DNA of 64,000 nucleotides from Oscarella lobularis (GCF_947507565.1 NC_089175.1:1415733-1479732); one strand, 5' to 3'; shown: positions 43,892 through 56,802, counted from the stretch's first letter. The notes: generated by a model from the letters alone, not told the origin. A program made the numbers and translations.

Positions 43892-45960
43892 TCCTTTAGC
43901 TCACACGACCCAGTTTACTGAGCCTGGCTGGGCGTACTTGAAGATCGGCTCGGGTGCTGGTCACTTGGATAAAGGAGGCAGCTACGTGACGCTGCTCTCG
44001 CCCGATAAGAAAGACGCGACGATTGTAATCGAGACAATGGTGAAATATTTCCTTCAATCGATTGACTCTCATTATTAATTAATTAATTAATTAATTAAAG
44101 AGTCACGATCATTCGACCTGCATTCGTCCGGGGCTTCCCAAATACGACGTGTCGCCGCAGACGGCTATGTTTCAATTGAAAGGAAGCCTCGTACGATCTG
44201 AAAACCTTTTTTTGTTGTTCCTAGTCTATTCTACGTGATCTCTCAGGCCGGTATCGAAAAATTGAGTCTGTGGAAAACCCATCACGACTTCAGCGGCAAT
44301 TCTACGGTCTTCTTTGAAAAAATGGACGACGTCAACGTGAGATACGAAAAACAAATAATTTGTATATATCTTCACATTGCATTCGTGTCTAGGTCAAAAA
44401 CGGCCAATTTTCATTGAATCTTGACGTCGACAGTCTCTGGACGCTGAGCACGACTACCGGCCAGCAGAAAGGGAACTACTCCAACGTGCCGGCTTCCGCT
44501 CCGTTTCCGCTTCCCTACAGCGACAATTTCGACAGTGAGCCACGCATATGGCGTAAGAATCGATTTACTACTCTTCTGCCTAGGTTACGCCGATTTCAGC
44601 GAAGCGTCGAATTTCGCCGATCAATCGGGCGTCTTCGAAATTTTCGACACGGGCTCGTCGTCGCGCGGCAAAGTGATGCGTCAAGTCGTGACGGAACGTC
44701 CGATTACGTGGTGCGGCGACGCCAACCAGCCGAACAGTCTAATCGGCGAAAAGAGCTGGACGGACGTCAACGTGACGGTCGACGCGATGGCGGAGACGAA
44801 CGGATCCGTTTTCGTCGCCGCTCGTTTCAGCACCGGCGGTTGTCACGTTGCCTCGGCAACGGGTGTCTTCTTGTGGCTGAGCTCCGAGGGTCCTTTTACG
44901 GTTACCACCGACTTAGGTAGAGGGATCGTTTGGATTTATTTTCAGGGCGTGCTATTGGGTTTGTTTCTAGCCGGAAAGTCGGTCATTGGTCACGGTGATG
45001 GGGGCGGTAAAGCGGGCCAATGGTTCACGCTTAGTCTTCACGTTCATGTCCGTCTCCTTGTGGGACTTTTATATGCAAATTAATTAATTAATGGTTTTTT
45101 TTAAAGGGGACGAGTGCCGTTGCCATGATCAACGGGAAGATGGTGTTTCAAACGACGTCGCTTCACGAAGCGAGCGGATGGGCGGCAATAGGAACGGGGT
45201 CCTTTGATTACGCCCAGTTCGATAATTTTTCTGTTCAGTCTGGGGCCGGTACGCAGGCAAAGGCAATGCACGTAGATAGTTTTGCTGATGTTCCTTTCCT
45301 AGTTCCCTGTCCCGCACCCGCCGCTGGACAGAGCGTGATCATGAGCGGTCATTCAGCCAATGAGGTAGGAAACAAGCTTTGGCACATGGGGGTTCCTAGA
45401 GAAAGATGCTAAAATGTAATTCACCGACACTCCTCCCCCTGGCCCTTCTAGATGTGGATGATGAGCGAGAAGGGTGTTGTTCAATTGGCAAACACGTCCT
45501 TCTGCATGGACGTGAACGGAAAGACGTCGCGAGGCTTTCCCAATATCGTCATCGAAGCGTGCAATGCGAGTAAGGACGGATCATATCGAATATAGATCTG
45601 TCTGAAAACGAGCAACTCAAAAGGTTCGTCTAGCCAAATGTTTGTCTACGACGCGGATCATATGAAGGTCACAAACAAGGTTTAGTGGTGCACTGCAACA
45701 TTTTTGCTACTGTGTTAACTGCTTGCTTTTTTTCTATAGGCGGCAGGGTTATGCCTAGACATCATGGACGAGGACACGACCGAAGGAAGCGAAGTCGAAT
45801 TGTATGCCTGCAATGGAAGTAAGTTTTTAATTTATTAATTAATAGATTCTCTAGTCTTGTTCCTTTTCTAGATTCGAATCAACAGTGGACTATCTCAACA
45901 ACCGCTGCCGGCCTCATTACGACGTCGCTGGACGACCTCTATGCTGCTGTCTGTGGATGA
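42347..45960 (+). CDS. GALC: Galactocerebrosidase with added C-terminal ricin-type lectin domain
   Basis: GALC is the lysosomal glycoside hydrolase (family GH59) that removes galactose from galactosylceramide. ATG 42347 starts a signal peptide ([20 protein letters not shown]). The catalytic barrel includes [32 protein letters not shown], an exon starting [13 protein letters not shown] (acid/base Glu in NE), [23 protein letters not shown] (nucleophile Glu in SED), [21 protein letters not shown] and [16 protein letters not shown] beta-sandwich follows ([25 protein letters not shown]). After 45310 two exons encode a ricin-type beta-trefoil: [31 protein letters not shown] and NSNQQWTIS. The stop is at 45958-45960. 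About 16 exons are inferred. The catalytic identity is firm; the lectin is an unusual extra domain. Confidence 0.9.
43863..43896. repeat. CT dinucleotide microsatellite
   Basis: A run of TCTCTC units in a GALC intron, just before an AG acceptor, so it may double as a polypyrimidine tract. Confidence 0.9.
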
Positions 45961-46820
45961 AACGGTGGGACCTTTATTATTTTTGTTTCACGTGAGTAGA
46001 AAATTGTCAATTCTCAGCTGTCAACGTGCGTTAGTAGTGCTGTTGCACGTGAGTCGTAAACGCGAACTCCGCGTGGAAGTACGGTGCACCCGCTGCGTCA
46101 GGTGAGTCGGGTTGCTTCGCAGTTAAAGCGTAAGGGAAAGAGCGGAGGGTCCTACCCGTATTTTTGAAGTATGATGCTGTTGGGCGAGATAAGATGATGC
46201 TCGCCTTCGTGCAACCAACTCGCTTTGTTTGCCAACGTTGTTTTCGTGCGTTGAGAGTTCCTAGAGGCCTTCAACCGCCCGAAATTCGGCGCATTGGTCC
46301 ATCGTTAAAGAGGACACAAAAAGGGGACCACGCCTAATTAATTAATTATGAAATTTTATTTGCGTCAGGCTCAGGGGTTCACTGTCACAAAGGCAGGTAC
46401 TATCGTTTTCCTCCGCCGTCGCGTATTAATTCTTGTCTCCTTTTAGGAATGTGTTGGATCTTCTGAACTTTTTCATACCTGGAAACTCTCTGGGACGTCG
46501 TGGAAGGACAGAAAAGCGGCGTTGTAGCTTTTTTGATACGCCAGTTTTTTTATTTAGTAGATGTAGCGTAGCGGCGACACCTGTTTGACAGGGTCCTGAG
46601 CATGACCCTCCATTAGATTTTAAACTGCTCCGGGATCTTCTGCCGTAAAAGGTCTCATGTGCACGAGAAATAGGCGCGTCGCAAGCGTAGACGTATAGGC
46701 ACATTTTTCTTTATTAAATAAAACCCGGAAGTAAACCGGAAACTTAAAAAATTTGCGCATGGGTTTCTCTTCTTTTGCTGTCCACCTGCACAGACCGCGA
46801 GGGTCCGTGCAGGCTTCAAT
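45961..46820. other. Gene-poor stretch downstream of GALC
   Basis: About 860 bases with TTAA microsatellite but no reading frame with a recognised domain. Short frames on both strands look accidental. I see no RNA gene. Confidence 0.4.
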
Positions 46821-47110
46821 TGGGTGGGGGGTCAACCTCACTACTCCCCCGTCGGAGTTAGAGCCTGTTTAGTCTCCCGGCTCGGACGCCTGGGACCGGC
46901 AGCCCTCGGATGTGAGTGCTGCCGGCCTGATTCCAGGGGGACCGCTATTGTAACCCACCGCGTCTTGCCCAAGTGGGGTGGCAGTTTATCACTCGTACCA
47001 CTGGAGTAGGGGTTGGGCTCCCCTGCGTTCAAGCCACTTTTAACCTCTCTGGCTCAAGAGTTGCGGCCAGTTTTATTTAGTCACCTCGAGGGCCCGGAGG
47101 TGAGTGTGCC
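46821..47110. repeat. GC-rich block, possible transposon relic
   Basis: This 290-bp block differs from its surroundings: it is GC-rich with G runs, contains GGGACCGGCAGCCC and GCTGCCGGCC, and ends with a splice-donor-like GGTGAGTG followed by an A-run. No coding frame persists. It resembles repeat copies A and B in texture but not in sequence. Confidence 0.3.
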
Positions 47111-47340
47111 TAGAAAACAAAAAAAAACAGTTACGATCAAACGCACAGAACCTGAACAGAAAATAAAGCGAGGAATCTTTTGTGTTCTCCTGTTGATGAC
47201 GTGAAGTTTGTGAAGCGACACAGCGCGCATCACTTCCTTTCGTTCCCTTAGAGCATTGGATGAATTTCGTCTAAAATCCACAGAGAATTCTGTACCACAC
47301 TACTTACTAGCTTCAACGTTTTTGTTGACTAGACACTCAA

Positions 47341-47700
47341 TCATCTTTTACCCAGATCCTGAAATTGTCGTTTGATGATGAGTGGCTTTTGCGTCATTGT
47401 CGCCGTCGTTGTTGCTACAGACGACGGAGCGGCGGGATGTCTCGTCGTCCACGACGTAGAGTCTTGGTTCCGCTGGCGCGGTGACTGTGACAGCCAAAGG
47501 CGGCGGCGGCAGTTTCGTTTTCGTGGGGTCGTGTCGACGTCGCCGTTTGTCTTGCTGTTGCGGCACATTGAAGAAATGAAGCGACGCTGGCGGAGGGAAA
47601 AAAGTGACGTGTCATTGGATCTTCGCGTTGCAGCGCTTCACGGAGCCAATACAGCATCAGTTGAATCCCCGTAATAAAATAATAAGATATTTGGCTAAGG
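47341..47700. other. Overlapping unassigned open frames
   Basis: Open frames of 72-100 codons occur on both strands here. Compositions rich in Arg, Thr and Pro come from CGG/CGT repeats. No domain is recognised and no start or splice context decides between strands, so no gene is called. Confidence 0.3.
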
Positions 47701-47975
47701 CGCTCCCTTCTCCCTTTTGAGCTTTCTCAATCTTTATCAGCCAAGAAACTCTAAAACATATCGTACAGGAGGCCCCCTGCACTTGCAACAGCTATCGTCA
47801 ATGGATCGAGACCGAGATGATCGCAATTGAGCGCCGTCGTCGTTTCGTCGGCTATCGGGGCTTTTTTCGCCAAAGGCGGCGGCGTTTGATTCTTTTTCTC
47901 CTCCGCAATCTGCCGCACATGCGACGAAAACGGAGATTTAACGGCATTCGACTTGAGCGAATGTTCGTAGGGTAA

Positions 47976-48149
47976 GTGAAGGTAAATCCCGGACAAAATG
48001 ATTTGTCTCTGAAGGAGCCGGACGTCGTGGAGCGTTTGGTGAAGCGCTTGGACGCGTATAAAGAAACGGTGGTGCCGTCGCGAAATAGAGCGCTCGATCC
48101 CAAGTCGAATCCGAAGCTGCGTGGAGGCGATTGGGTCCCGTGGGAATAG
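47976..48149 (+). pseudogene. Isolated C-terminal exon of an arylsulfatase
   Basis: A 57-codon plus-strand frame reads VKVNPGQNDLSLKEPDVVER, then LVKRLDAYKETVVPSRNR and DPKSNPKLRGGDWVPWE before TAG 48147-48149. The pattern NPxxxxDL, PDVVERLxKRL and a final DPxxNPxxxGGxWxPW is the usual end of arylsulfatase B/I/J-type enzymes. The catalytic Cys motif (CxPSR) and the rest of the gene are not found within several kb upstream. It is either a gene relic or the last exon of a gene with a very long intron. The opposite strand is also open over 47751-48232. Confidence 0.6.
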
Positions 48150-48819
48150 TCGCTGTCGATTGTACGAACGCTGAACATTATTTCGTTAGTGTTATACCAT
48201 ATGAATTCAATTGTCTTTTCTTCTCTGTCCAACCCGGATTTTTCTCAATTTTCTTCGGCCATGCTTTCTATTCTAAAAATACCTTCTATAATTAAATTAA
48301 AAATATTGATTCTTAATTAAAAATACCTTGATCGTTGATCGCTTCGTTCGATAAGCCTTTCTACTTTGTCCTCGAGGGTCTCTTCGCTCTCGATGACGTC
48401 ATCGGAAACGTTATCGGTCTAAAACTCTTCTATTGGCTTAGTTCGCGATTCGATTCGCGTTTTCCTAAGTCGATTGATAGAGATAGAAGACAGCTGTAGG
48501 TGCTTAACGTTCGTTTGACGCGATTTGGCTGAGGAACGAGCTCGATAAGATAAATCGACGAGCGCGATTGCGTTTTCTGACCTAAAGGCGGCTAGCGGAG
48601 CTTGGTGAGAACATCAGCGGCGGCGAAATAGCTGAACGAACAGTTGCGGCGGGCATACGGCGCTTTTTCTGCTGCTATTTCGCCGATCTTGAAAAAAGCG
48701 AAAGCGCGCTAGGGGACGCGAATTTGCCGCGAAAAAGAGCGGCGACAAACGAACGAACGAATAAGACTTACCTTTACTAAAAGTTTACATCGTCGTTCAC
48801 GTTATCTTCTTCGTTTGCG
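48150..48819. other. Gene-poor spacer
   Basis: About 670 bases between the sulfatase fragment and repeat copy B with nothing recognisable on either strand. Confidence 0.4.
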
Positions 48820-49700
48820 AGGCGTGAAATCTTGCACCACCAACGAAATCGTTATGCAATCAATAACCAAAACCGGTATTCAAACCGGTTTTCGTTTCGC
48901 GCCTCTATGTTACCGACCAACCAGAGCGCTAGGCGAGCCTCACGTGATCGCAACGGACCAATGAGCGCGCTGGGCGGGGTTACGCTGTTCATAAGCGAAG
49001 TGCACACCGATTTTCCTTCAGTTGCGGCTGAGGGTGGGTGCGACGCGGTTCGCCGCGTCTCATCCTTGAGAGGACTGGCTCGGGAGATTTGACAGAAGGC
49101 AAGTGAGGATAGTTGGAACTCAGCGTGGCCCACGGTTAAATTCCGTGCCGGAGCCTGTAGGCAGGGCGATGGGGGGCTTCGGCCTCGGTCTACGCACTGG
49201 GCAGACGGATCGTCCAAGGTCTTATTGTCGTCAACAAGTACGGCCCGCGCTAGGCTCGAGCGGGCACGACTTGGAGGGGGTGTTCAACTATGGTCTGGTT
49301 GCCGGCACTTTTCTCACCCGAACGACGCGATTAGACCGACGATGATCCAGCCCAGGAGCCTTCGATTCCTCCATTGCACTGTCTTCATTGTCGACTCCTA
49401 CAAGCAGTGGTCAGCCTCTCTCCACTCCACAAGGCCCGGTTCTTCTCAGGAAGACATACCGAAGGCTTTGGTACCAGCGCGCCGGGGTTTCGGTATTAGG
49501 GGCCGATCCTCATCCAGGCGGGTACTGAATGGAGTGGCCGAGGACCCGCAACTCGCCCGAAACTTTTTGGAAGGGAGTCATCGCTTTGCTGGGCTACGAC
49601 GCGTCCGAACCTCCTCGCGGTGTAGCCTGGATAGCGCTAATACGGACGCAACAAAAAGGTACGTAAAACGATTATTTTGCAGTAACTAACTCTCTTTTTT
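48820..49700 (+). repeat. Dispersed repeat, copy B
   Basis: Plus-strand match of copy A (4326-5290, minus). It starts near GCGTGAAATCTTGCA with two AACCGGTT-like sites. A promoter-like patch follows: CACGTGATC, CCAATGAGCGCGCTGGGCGG and a GC box. It ends with CTAATACGGACGCAAC, AAAAGGTACGTA and a T-run plus AGG. Small indels and frame breaks relative to A argue against a conserved protein. No flanking target-site duplication is evident. Confidence 0.75.
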
Positions 49701-50533
49701 AGGCGGAAGCGCGGCGCGAGATCGAGGCACGGATTCTAGAATCCGTGATCGAGCCCCTCAGCGTCGTTCCTCGATGCAGCGAGAGGCAAAGTCCATACCT
49801 GACTAGCAAATGCGAACGCGCTTCGAAGTAGATGGCCCCGTAAAATCGCTGCAACGACGATCGGCGAACGAATGCACGAAACTCGTGGCTCATCAAAACG
49901 AAGAGCCGGGCGATCGACGTATGAACGAAGTGGGATCGATAAAACAACGCCGAATGGCCGCAATCGCACGTCCTGATAATCTTTACGGGTGTTCACGTGA
50001 CGAGACAGAAGTACTGTAGTACTCTTTTTTTCTCTGTGCAATTTCTTTTCCAAGTGTGACGATAATCTACGAGTCTCTAGTACACCAGAAAATTCTACAT
50101 GTACAAAACCTAGATTGTTTCTTTTGACATTGTGATATCATTCCCTCCCTCCCTCCCCCTCTCTCCTGGCAACTTCCCGGAAGATCGACCTACTGCGCTC
50201 AGATTGCAAACAGTTTGAGGATGCACTGAATCGCAAGGTTATTAGCTTTCGATCGAGCCATGTCCGGGATTTACCTTCACCTACCCTCGGAAAGCACGCT
50301 AATCGTGGTCAGCAGCTGTGGTCAGCAATTCCGACTAAACATAAAACTTAAAATTTCAGACTGACGATCATGCAGAAAGAAATTCAAGCCCTACACTTAC
50401 AATATAGATTTTCGGTTGAATATTAATAATAATGATAATAGACAAATTAAATTTCTAAATAATTTGCAATGTAAGGCGCTGAGCAAACGCACCTCTCAAG
50501 TAACACATGCGTTATGATGCGTATGTACATTCA
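49701..50533. other. Spacer after repeat copy B, ARHGEF17 3' flank
   Basis: The left part has a 20-bp perfect palindrome (49728-49747). A 69-codon plus-strand frame runs from ATG 49810, with no recognised domain. The right part is AT-rich and probably holds the ARHGEF17 3' untranslated region. No gene is called. Confidence 0.4.
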
Positions 50534-53500
50534 TTACGTATGCCAGGTCAAAATGTGACTTGTGCTGTCGTCTCTACCGTCTACTTCCGCGTCACCGCTC
50601 GTCCGAAAGTCTTCAAAACCGTCGCCTCCACTGACGACAATCTCCGCGCAGGCCACCGCCGCTGCCGCCGGCTCTGCGACAGGCGTCGAATACTCCTCCT
50701 CTTCATCGATTGTCGACGTATCGGAAAACGAGCGATGGTGGTGCCGCGGCGAAGACTGAGATCCCAGCTCGCGCTCGCGCTTACCTCTCCCGTTCACTTC
50801 GACGACTTCTTGATGAAGTCGAATTGTCGTGACAAAGCGAACGAGTCCCGTGTGCCCGTGAAACGAAGTCGATAGTTTCGGCATTGAATTGCCGCCGTTG
50901 ACGCCGCCCCACTTACCGTCGGCCCCGACGTTCGGAAGCGGCATCGTGAGAACGACACCAGCGCTGCTGCCAATCCAGAGAAGACGTCTGGACAGCTGAA
51001 GACATGTGACGCGAAGCTTGGCCATTTTATGCTGGCGCACAATTTCGTTACATCCTAAGGAAAAACCCGCAGGCGTTTCTCGCAGAGTCTCGAGCCTGAG
51101 AGATTCTTACCAGAGAGCATATTTTTCACGTCCAATCGGATATCGGCTTTTGCCAATTGCTGATGTGTTCTCGCGTGAAACAGCCAAACTTCCGAACTGT
51201 TCATCAGAGCGACGTAGACGGCAAAACCGACGCTCACCATGTCAACGACGTGCTTTGAATCGTCCTCGTGAACGGTAAACGATTTCTTTAGAAAGCAAAA
51301 AAATCGTCTTCATTACGCGTCAAAGGGCGGGCGCGCGTGCGCTCCTTTACCACAACAGATCCCTTCGAGTCGATGAGATGAACCGAGTTTCCGCTGCTGC
51401 ACCACAGATGATCTTCCACAACGCACAGGCAACTGACGGACGACTTCCTCCCCGGAACGATCACTTCCTCTGGAAGGGAATCTTTCCAATGAGGAACTCC
51501 TAAAGAAAAACAGCGTCACTTTAGTCGTCTAGCGCTCCCCAATGTGTTGGAAATACCTGTGGGACGGGGAACGGTGTAGAGGCGGCCACTTTTCAATGCA
51601 ATGAAGACGTTGGAGTCCATGTACCTAGAGAGAGAGAAAGAGGGTGATGACGGGGCAAAATAGAGCCCATTTGCAACGTACGCCATCGATTCGATTGACT
51701 CCCCAAACTCAAACTTGGCTGGCTTGCCGTGTCGAAGCGAATCGCCGGCTCTGTACACCAAAGCCCTTCGCACAAAAAGAAACGCGTCAAAAAAGCCGGC
51801 GGGGGGCGAAAACGCAGTTCACGTACGATCCGTCTGCCGTTCCAAGCCACATCGTCGGTTCGTCTGCGAACGGACCTTCCTCACCGCCGCCGCCGCCGTC
51901 CTTCTGATCGTCATCCGGCGACGACGATTTCCGCTTGTCCAACGGTTCGCTGACACAAACCATGGGAGGCGTCGGACTACGCAGCGACTCCCTCATGACG
52001 GGCGGGGTGGCTGCCACTGTCGCTGCCGCTGCTGCCGCCACCGCCGCTGCCGCCGCCACCGCCGCCGCCGCCGCCGCCGGTGGAGCGGGAGTCTCTGAAT
52101 CCGGATCATTGATACACGCTTCAGATTCAGGCCCAGGAAATTGTGCCAATTGCGTCGTCAAATCAGCCGAACTGCCCGTGCTACATAAACTCGCCACGGA
52201 ACCAGCCGTGTTCAACTTGAAGACGACAACGGGATAGAGAGTCGGCGCCGTTTCGGAACGATGTCGATGGAAAGAAGGCTCTGGATCATCTGACTCGGAT
52301 CGGCGCACGGCGAAACTGTGACTCCGTTTCGGCAACGAAGACTCGTCCGCCATCTTTTTCTTTGCCCACTCGTTCTCGCCCGTTATCGTGCTGCGCGAGC
52401 GCTGGACCGTCGACGACTTGCGTCGCGACGGCGTGTTGGAGTCGCGCGGCGAACGCGATCCGCGAGAACCGGCGCCGCTACTGTCGTCAACGTCGCCGTC
52501 ATCGTCGCCAGCGGCGGCGGCGGCGGGAACGGCGACAATGCACGTGATTTTACACGCGCAGACGGCGACGCACGACTGCGGCACAGCGTGCGTCGAGCCG
52601 CTGGGCGACCCGCTGGGAGCCGTCTCGGATGGATTGACGTTGACGACCCAGACTTGGCCAAGCGAGCCGTCCGTTGCACTGATCCACAAGTGATTGGATC
52701 CGATAGTCGAACAGGCACATGATATCTAGCGTATACGTATTCGAGTCGCATACAAACGGATCCATATCATTATACTTTCATGCCGCCGCGAGTTTTCATG
52801 AGAGGAATTGCCTTGTAGAACGCCGGTGCGAGCGCCGCTGTGTTCACTAGTCCATCATCAGCCGGTGCGAGGGTGCGTAATCTGTGCGGCGGTGCGTCCC
52901 AAGAGGAGGTACTCGTATCTATCGCAGCAAGCACTAGAGAGAGAGAGAGAGAGAGAGAGAGAATAGTCGTCGTCGGAAATAATATATGGTATATCCCTTA
53001 CTGATGTTCTTTGCCTTCTCAAACTCGTCAGCCCACTGCTTCTTTCGATCTGCCGAAGTGAATTGGAAAGTGAACGTTCTCGTGCCTTCACTATATTATC
53101 AGAGAGAGAGGATTGAGAGATCAATTACGTAAAGATTTGAAATTTCTGTTTTCTTTGCCTTCTGGTATCGACGATGAGACCGATCCTGCACTTGACCAAT
53201 GACATCTGTCGATCACTTTCTCTCTGCACTTCCACCTGCCGATCCACTTCCGCCTCGAGACTCTTCAACGACGATTCCAGATTCTTTACAAAAACGAATT
53301 AGAAACGTCACTAATAGCATAGATAATTCACTACGAAATCTAATTATTCTCTCGCTAACGAGAGTTAGTAGCGCTCTCCCGTTCTCTCTTACCCCGTGAT
53401 TCACGTAGAGGGAATCGGCTAATTTTCTAATGTTCTCCAGACATATTTTGTCGCGTTGAAGTTTCTCGTAGAGAGACACCTTGTCGTGAGAGCCAGACGG

Positions 53501-56500
53501 CGCCTTCTTGCCACCCAGCGCAGGAGGCAAGATAAGCGTCGACCAAGGCTTGGGAACGGAGCTCTCTGCGCACACAGAAATTAGAATAGTAATGGGGGGG
53601 GGGATCGTCCTTATACCGAGTGACGTCATTTGGACAATATCTGTTATTCGAGCCATGAAATGCAGCTTGAGATTCCGGGAATGGTCTCCTTGATTCGAAC
53701 TGTTGAGAAATCTGGCCACGAGACAAAACAGACGAGATATTGCTGTCAGAAAAAAAAACAAACAAGAGAATGGGAGCCTCACGCGAAAGCCGACGAGCGT
53801 CGCTTCACCGACTTGACGCGCGTTTTGGACGCGCACACGACGACGTCCGACAGCAGAATCAGTAGCCGCTCTCTCATCTGATTATCCGCGCCCTGATTAG
53901 AGATAGCGAGAAAGGAGCGGATTTAGGAGGAGCCCGCAAACGAACTAGCACCCTCACAATTTCCATAACGGATTCCTGACAGACGAGATAGCGATTGGGA
54001 GCGGAGATCTGTTCGGGAAAAAAAAAAGGAACTCGCAAAGAGAACGGATATCAAAGGAGTCAATCAAACCTCGACGTTGCGGTCGAATAACGCTTCGAGT
54101 TCCTTGAGCTTTTCCGCTTCGGCGGCCTCGCGCTCGGCGCGGTCGATTTTGCCCACAAGAGTCGTTAGCTCGGCTATGGCAAGCTTGAGCGGTTCGTGAT
54201 CGGAATGATCAGCTGGCGTGTGCTTTAGCATGTCCTAAAGGAGAGGTGGACAATAGTCGGGACCACCCGGAATTGTTTCCTCGCGAGGGCCCATTTACCT
54301 TCAACAATAGAACGTAGCGCGGGATCCTTTGAACGGGTTTGATGAGAAGATCGTTCAGCGCCAATTTCTCGTCGTGACGTCGACCGCATTGCTAAAGCGA
54401 ATATTCGGCCGGAGATAAAACCCCCGACGTCTTCTCGAACCTCGAGGAATTTGGAAAAAGCCGGCTTTTGAGTTTGCGCCGTTTTCAGGGCGTCTTTCGC
54501 TTGGAGATAGTGTCCAATGAAGGCGCTGTACGACTGCGACAACATGCACTTTGTAAACTAAAAAAAAACGATAATTCATAAAATGAAAAATTTCTTTTTT
54601 CTATGCGCACGCACCGAATTCAAGAAAACGTCCCCGATCTTCTGATTTCCCGGTTCCTTCATCATGCGCTCGGACAACTGGTTGAGAAACGTCTCGTGGC
54701 ATTGTTTCAAGTCGGGAATCTGAAAGAAGATTTCCTCGAGGAGATCGTCGTCGATCAGATTCGGCGTCGTCGTGTCGCGAAGCGGTTCCAAGTAGACCTA
54801 GAAAGAAAAAATGGAGATGAAGGGAAAAAAGAGGGGGGCCCTTCTCGCGAAAAATGGTTCGCTTCACGCGTACATACTCCGCATAGTTACCGCCCTCGCC
54901 GACTAAAACAACACGACGAATGCGACCACGGATAACGAAATGGGAAATTGGATGGATATGTGCGCGCGATGGCCCCAGTCGAAACATCGCCCCGCGCTGT
55001 CGCCTCCCCCCATTCGTCTAATGGATGGGCCCCGAGCGCGGAAGAGCGCCGGTTGTGCGCGCGCGTCTTCGCGTCTTCCCATTCCTTACCCTGATGAGTG
55101 TTCGTAACGACTCGACGTAAGAGACTTCGGTTTGAAGTAGAGTGATCAAGACGTGCTGGCGCATATCCTGTAAATAGACCAAAGCAAAAGTGAGCGACAA
55201 GGGCTCGGCCCCTAATAAAGCCTTCGGGGCCCTTTTTTCGCAGAGGGGGGGGAGACTACGGGCGTGCGAAAGCGACGACACTAACGGGAAACCCAAGACG
55301 ATCCATTTCATTAGGTAGAAATGGACGCGAAGGCGGTTGAGGCATCGATCCGGCGTCGACGGACGACATTCGACGGCGACGCGCGTCGTTAGCTCGGCCT
55401 TTTCGTCTTTCCAATAGAATCATAGGCTAGTAGAGCGGAGATTCGGGTCGAAGCGAAAACGACCTGGAATCGACACTCCGTAGCCGGGATACCGGAAGCG
55501 TATGTACGTACGGGGCGAAGAGACGACACGCCCGCGGCGCTCCGCCCCTCATTCATTCGCCCGCGTATCGCACGCGCGCGCTCCCGCTACACTCCCAAAT
55601 TCAATTGGAACCTAACCCAGTGACCGCGTACGACATGACATCTACACAGCAGCAGCAGCAAGGCGACTATAAATGGAAGGGCGCGTCGGGGAGAAACCAC
55701 ACAAAAGAGCGAACAGGGAACCGACCTTAGATCATAGAGCGATTTTCTCGTACAATAAACCGCAGCCAAAAATAACGCATACGTGCATACGCGTAAGAAG
55801 AGAGCGACGGGGGGGGGGGGGGGGACATAAAGTCGGAAGATAATCTACTTTTTACTCACTGGGGAAGGTCGCGGGGAGAACATTAGAGAGAATACCCCTG
55901 GTGCTTACCTCTCCAGTCATGTCCTCCTTTGCTTTCACAGGCGGCTTCAATTCAAGTTGGCGACCGCCGGGTAGAGTGATTGTCAGCGTATTGTGTCGCA
56001 TCCGTGATCGAGGACTGTTGTCGGTGAGAAAGACTTGAGCGTGCGCCGTCAGCGCCGGTGCCGGATGAGAATGAGAATTCTCGCTGATGTTTTCCAATTT
56101 TTCGACGAGCAGAGCATCGCTCACGGGACGCAAATTGTCGCGTCGAAGACTTCCCGTACGCAACGGCAAAGGCATCGGTCGAGCGTTCACAATCGGCGAC
56201 GACGCCATCATGGGCAACACTTCCACGGAGCGAGTTCGACGCATCTGCTTGAGTTTGTGCGTCGACAATTGCGGACTTCCAGCGTGCGTGGGCGTGGTCA
56301 ACTTTTCCGTCGACGACGCTGCCGTCACCCCGTGATCCGAAGATAGTCGTTCGGCGCGATTGCGTCTCGCCGTCGCGCGCAGAGCGGCGAGCAACGACAG
56401 CGTCTTCTTGCCGGCTCCGCCGCCGGCGCGACGCGGCCATACGGGATTCTCCATGGCCCGGTGAAGCGATTTCCGTCGATGCAACGTGACTTTAGTCGAC

Positions 56501-56767
56501 GACGAATCGGCGCCGTCCGTCTCCGTGACGACGTTCTCCATGCGAGCGGCGTCGACGTCCGAAGCGACGGTCGCCTTGAGACCGGAAACGACGCCGGGCG
56601 GAAGACTCGACGAAAATTTGCTCGCGTCGACGACGACGTGAAATCGTCCTCGCGGATCGTTATAGAGATGAATGTCGGGCGCGTCGTCGCGTCGACTGGC
56701 GACCGATTGAAACGACGGCGAATCCGGCGTCTCGTCGCCGTCGCCGTCGCCGCCGACGAGAAACGAT

Positions 56768-56802
<35 letters not shown>

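Noticed and set aside
49736-50053. 105-codon minus-strand frame between repeat B and ARHGEF17
   Set aside because: No domain, and it overlaps another frame on each strand; the composition looks non-coding.
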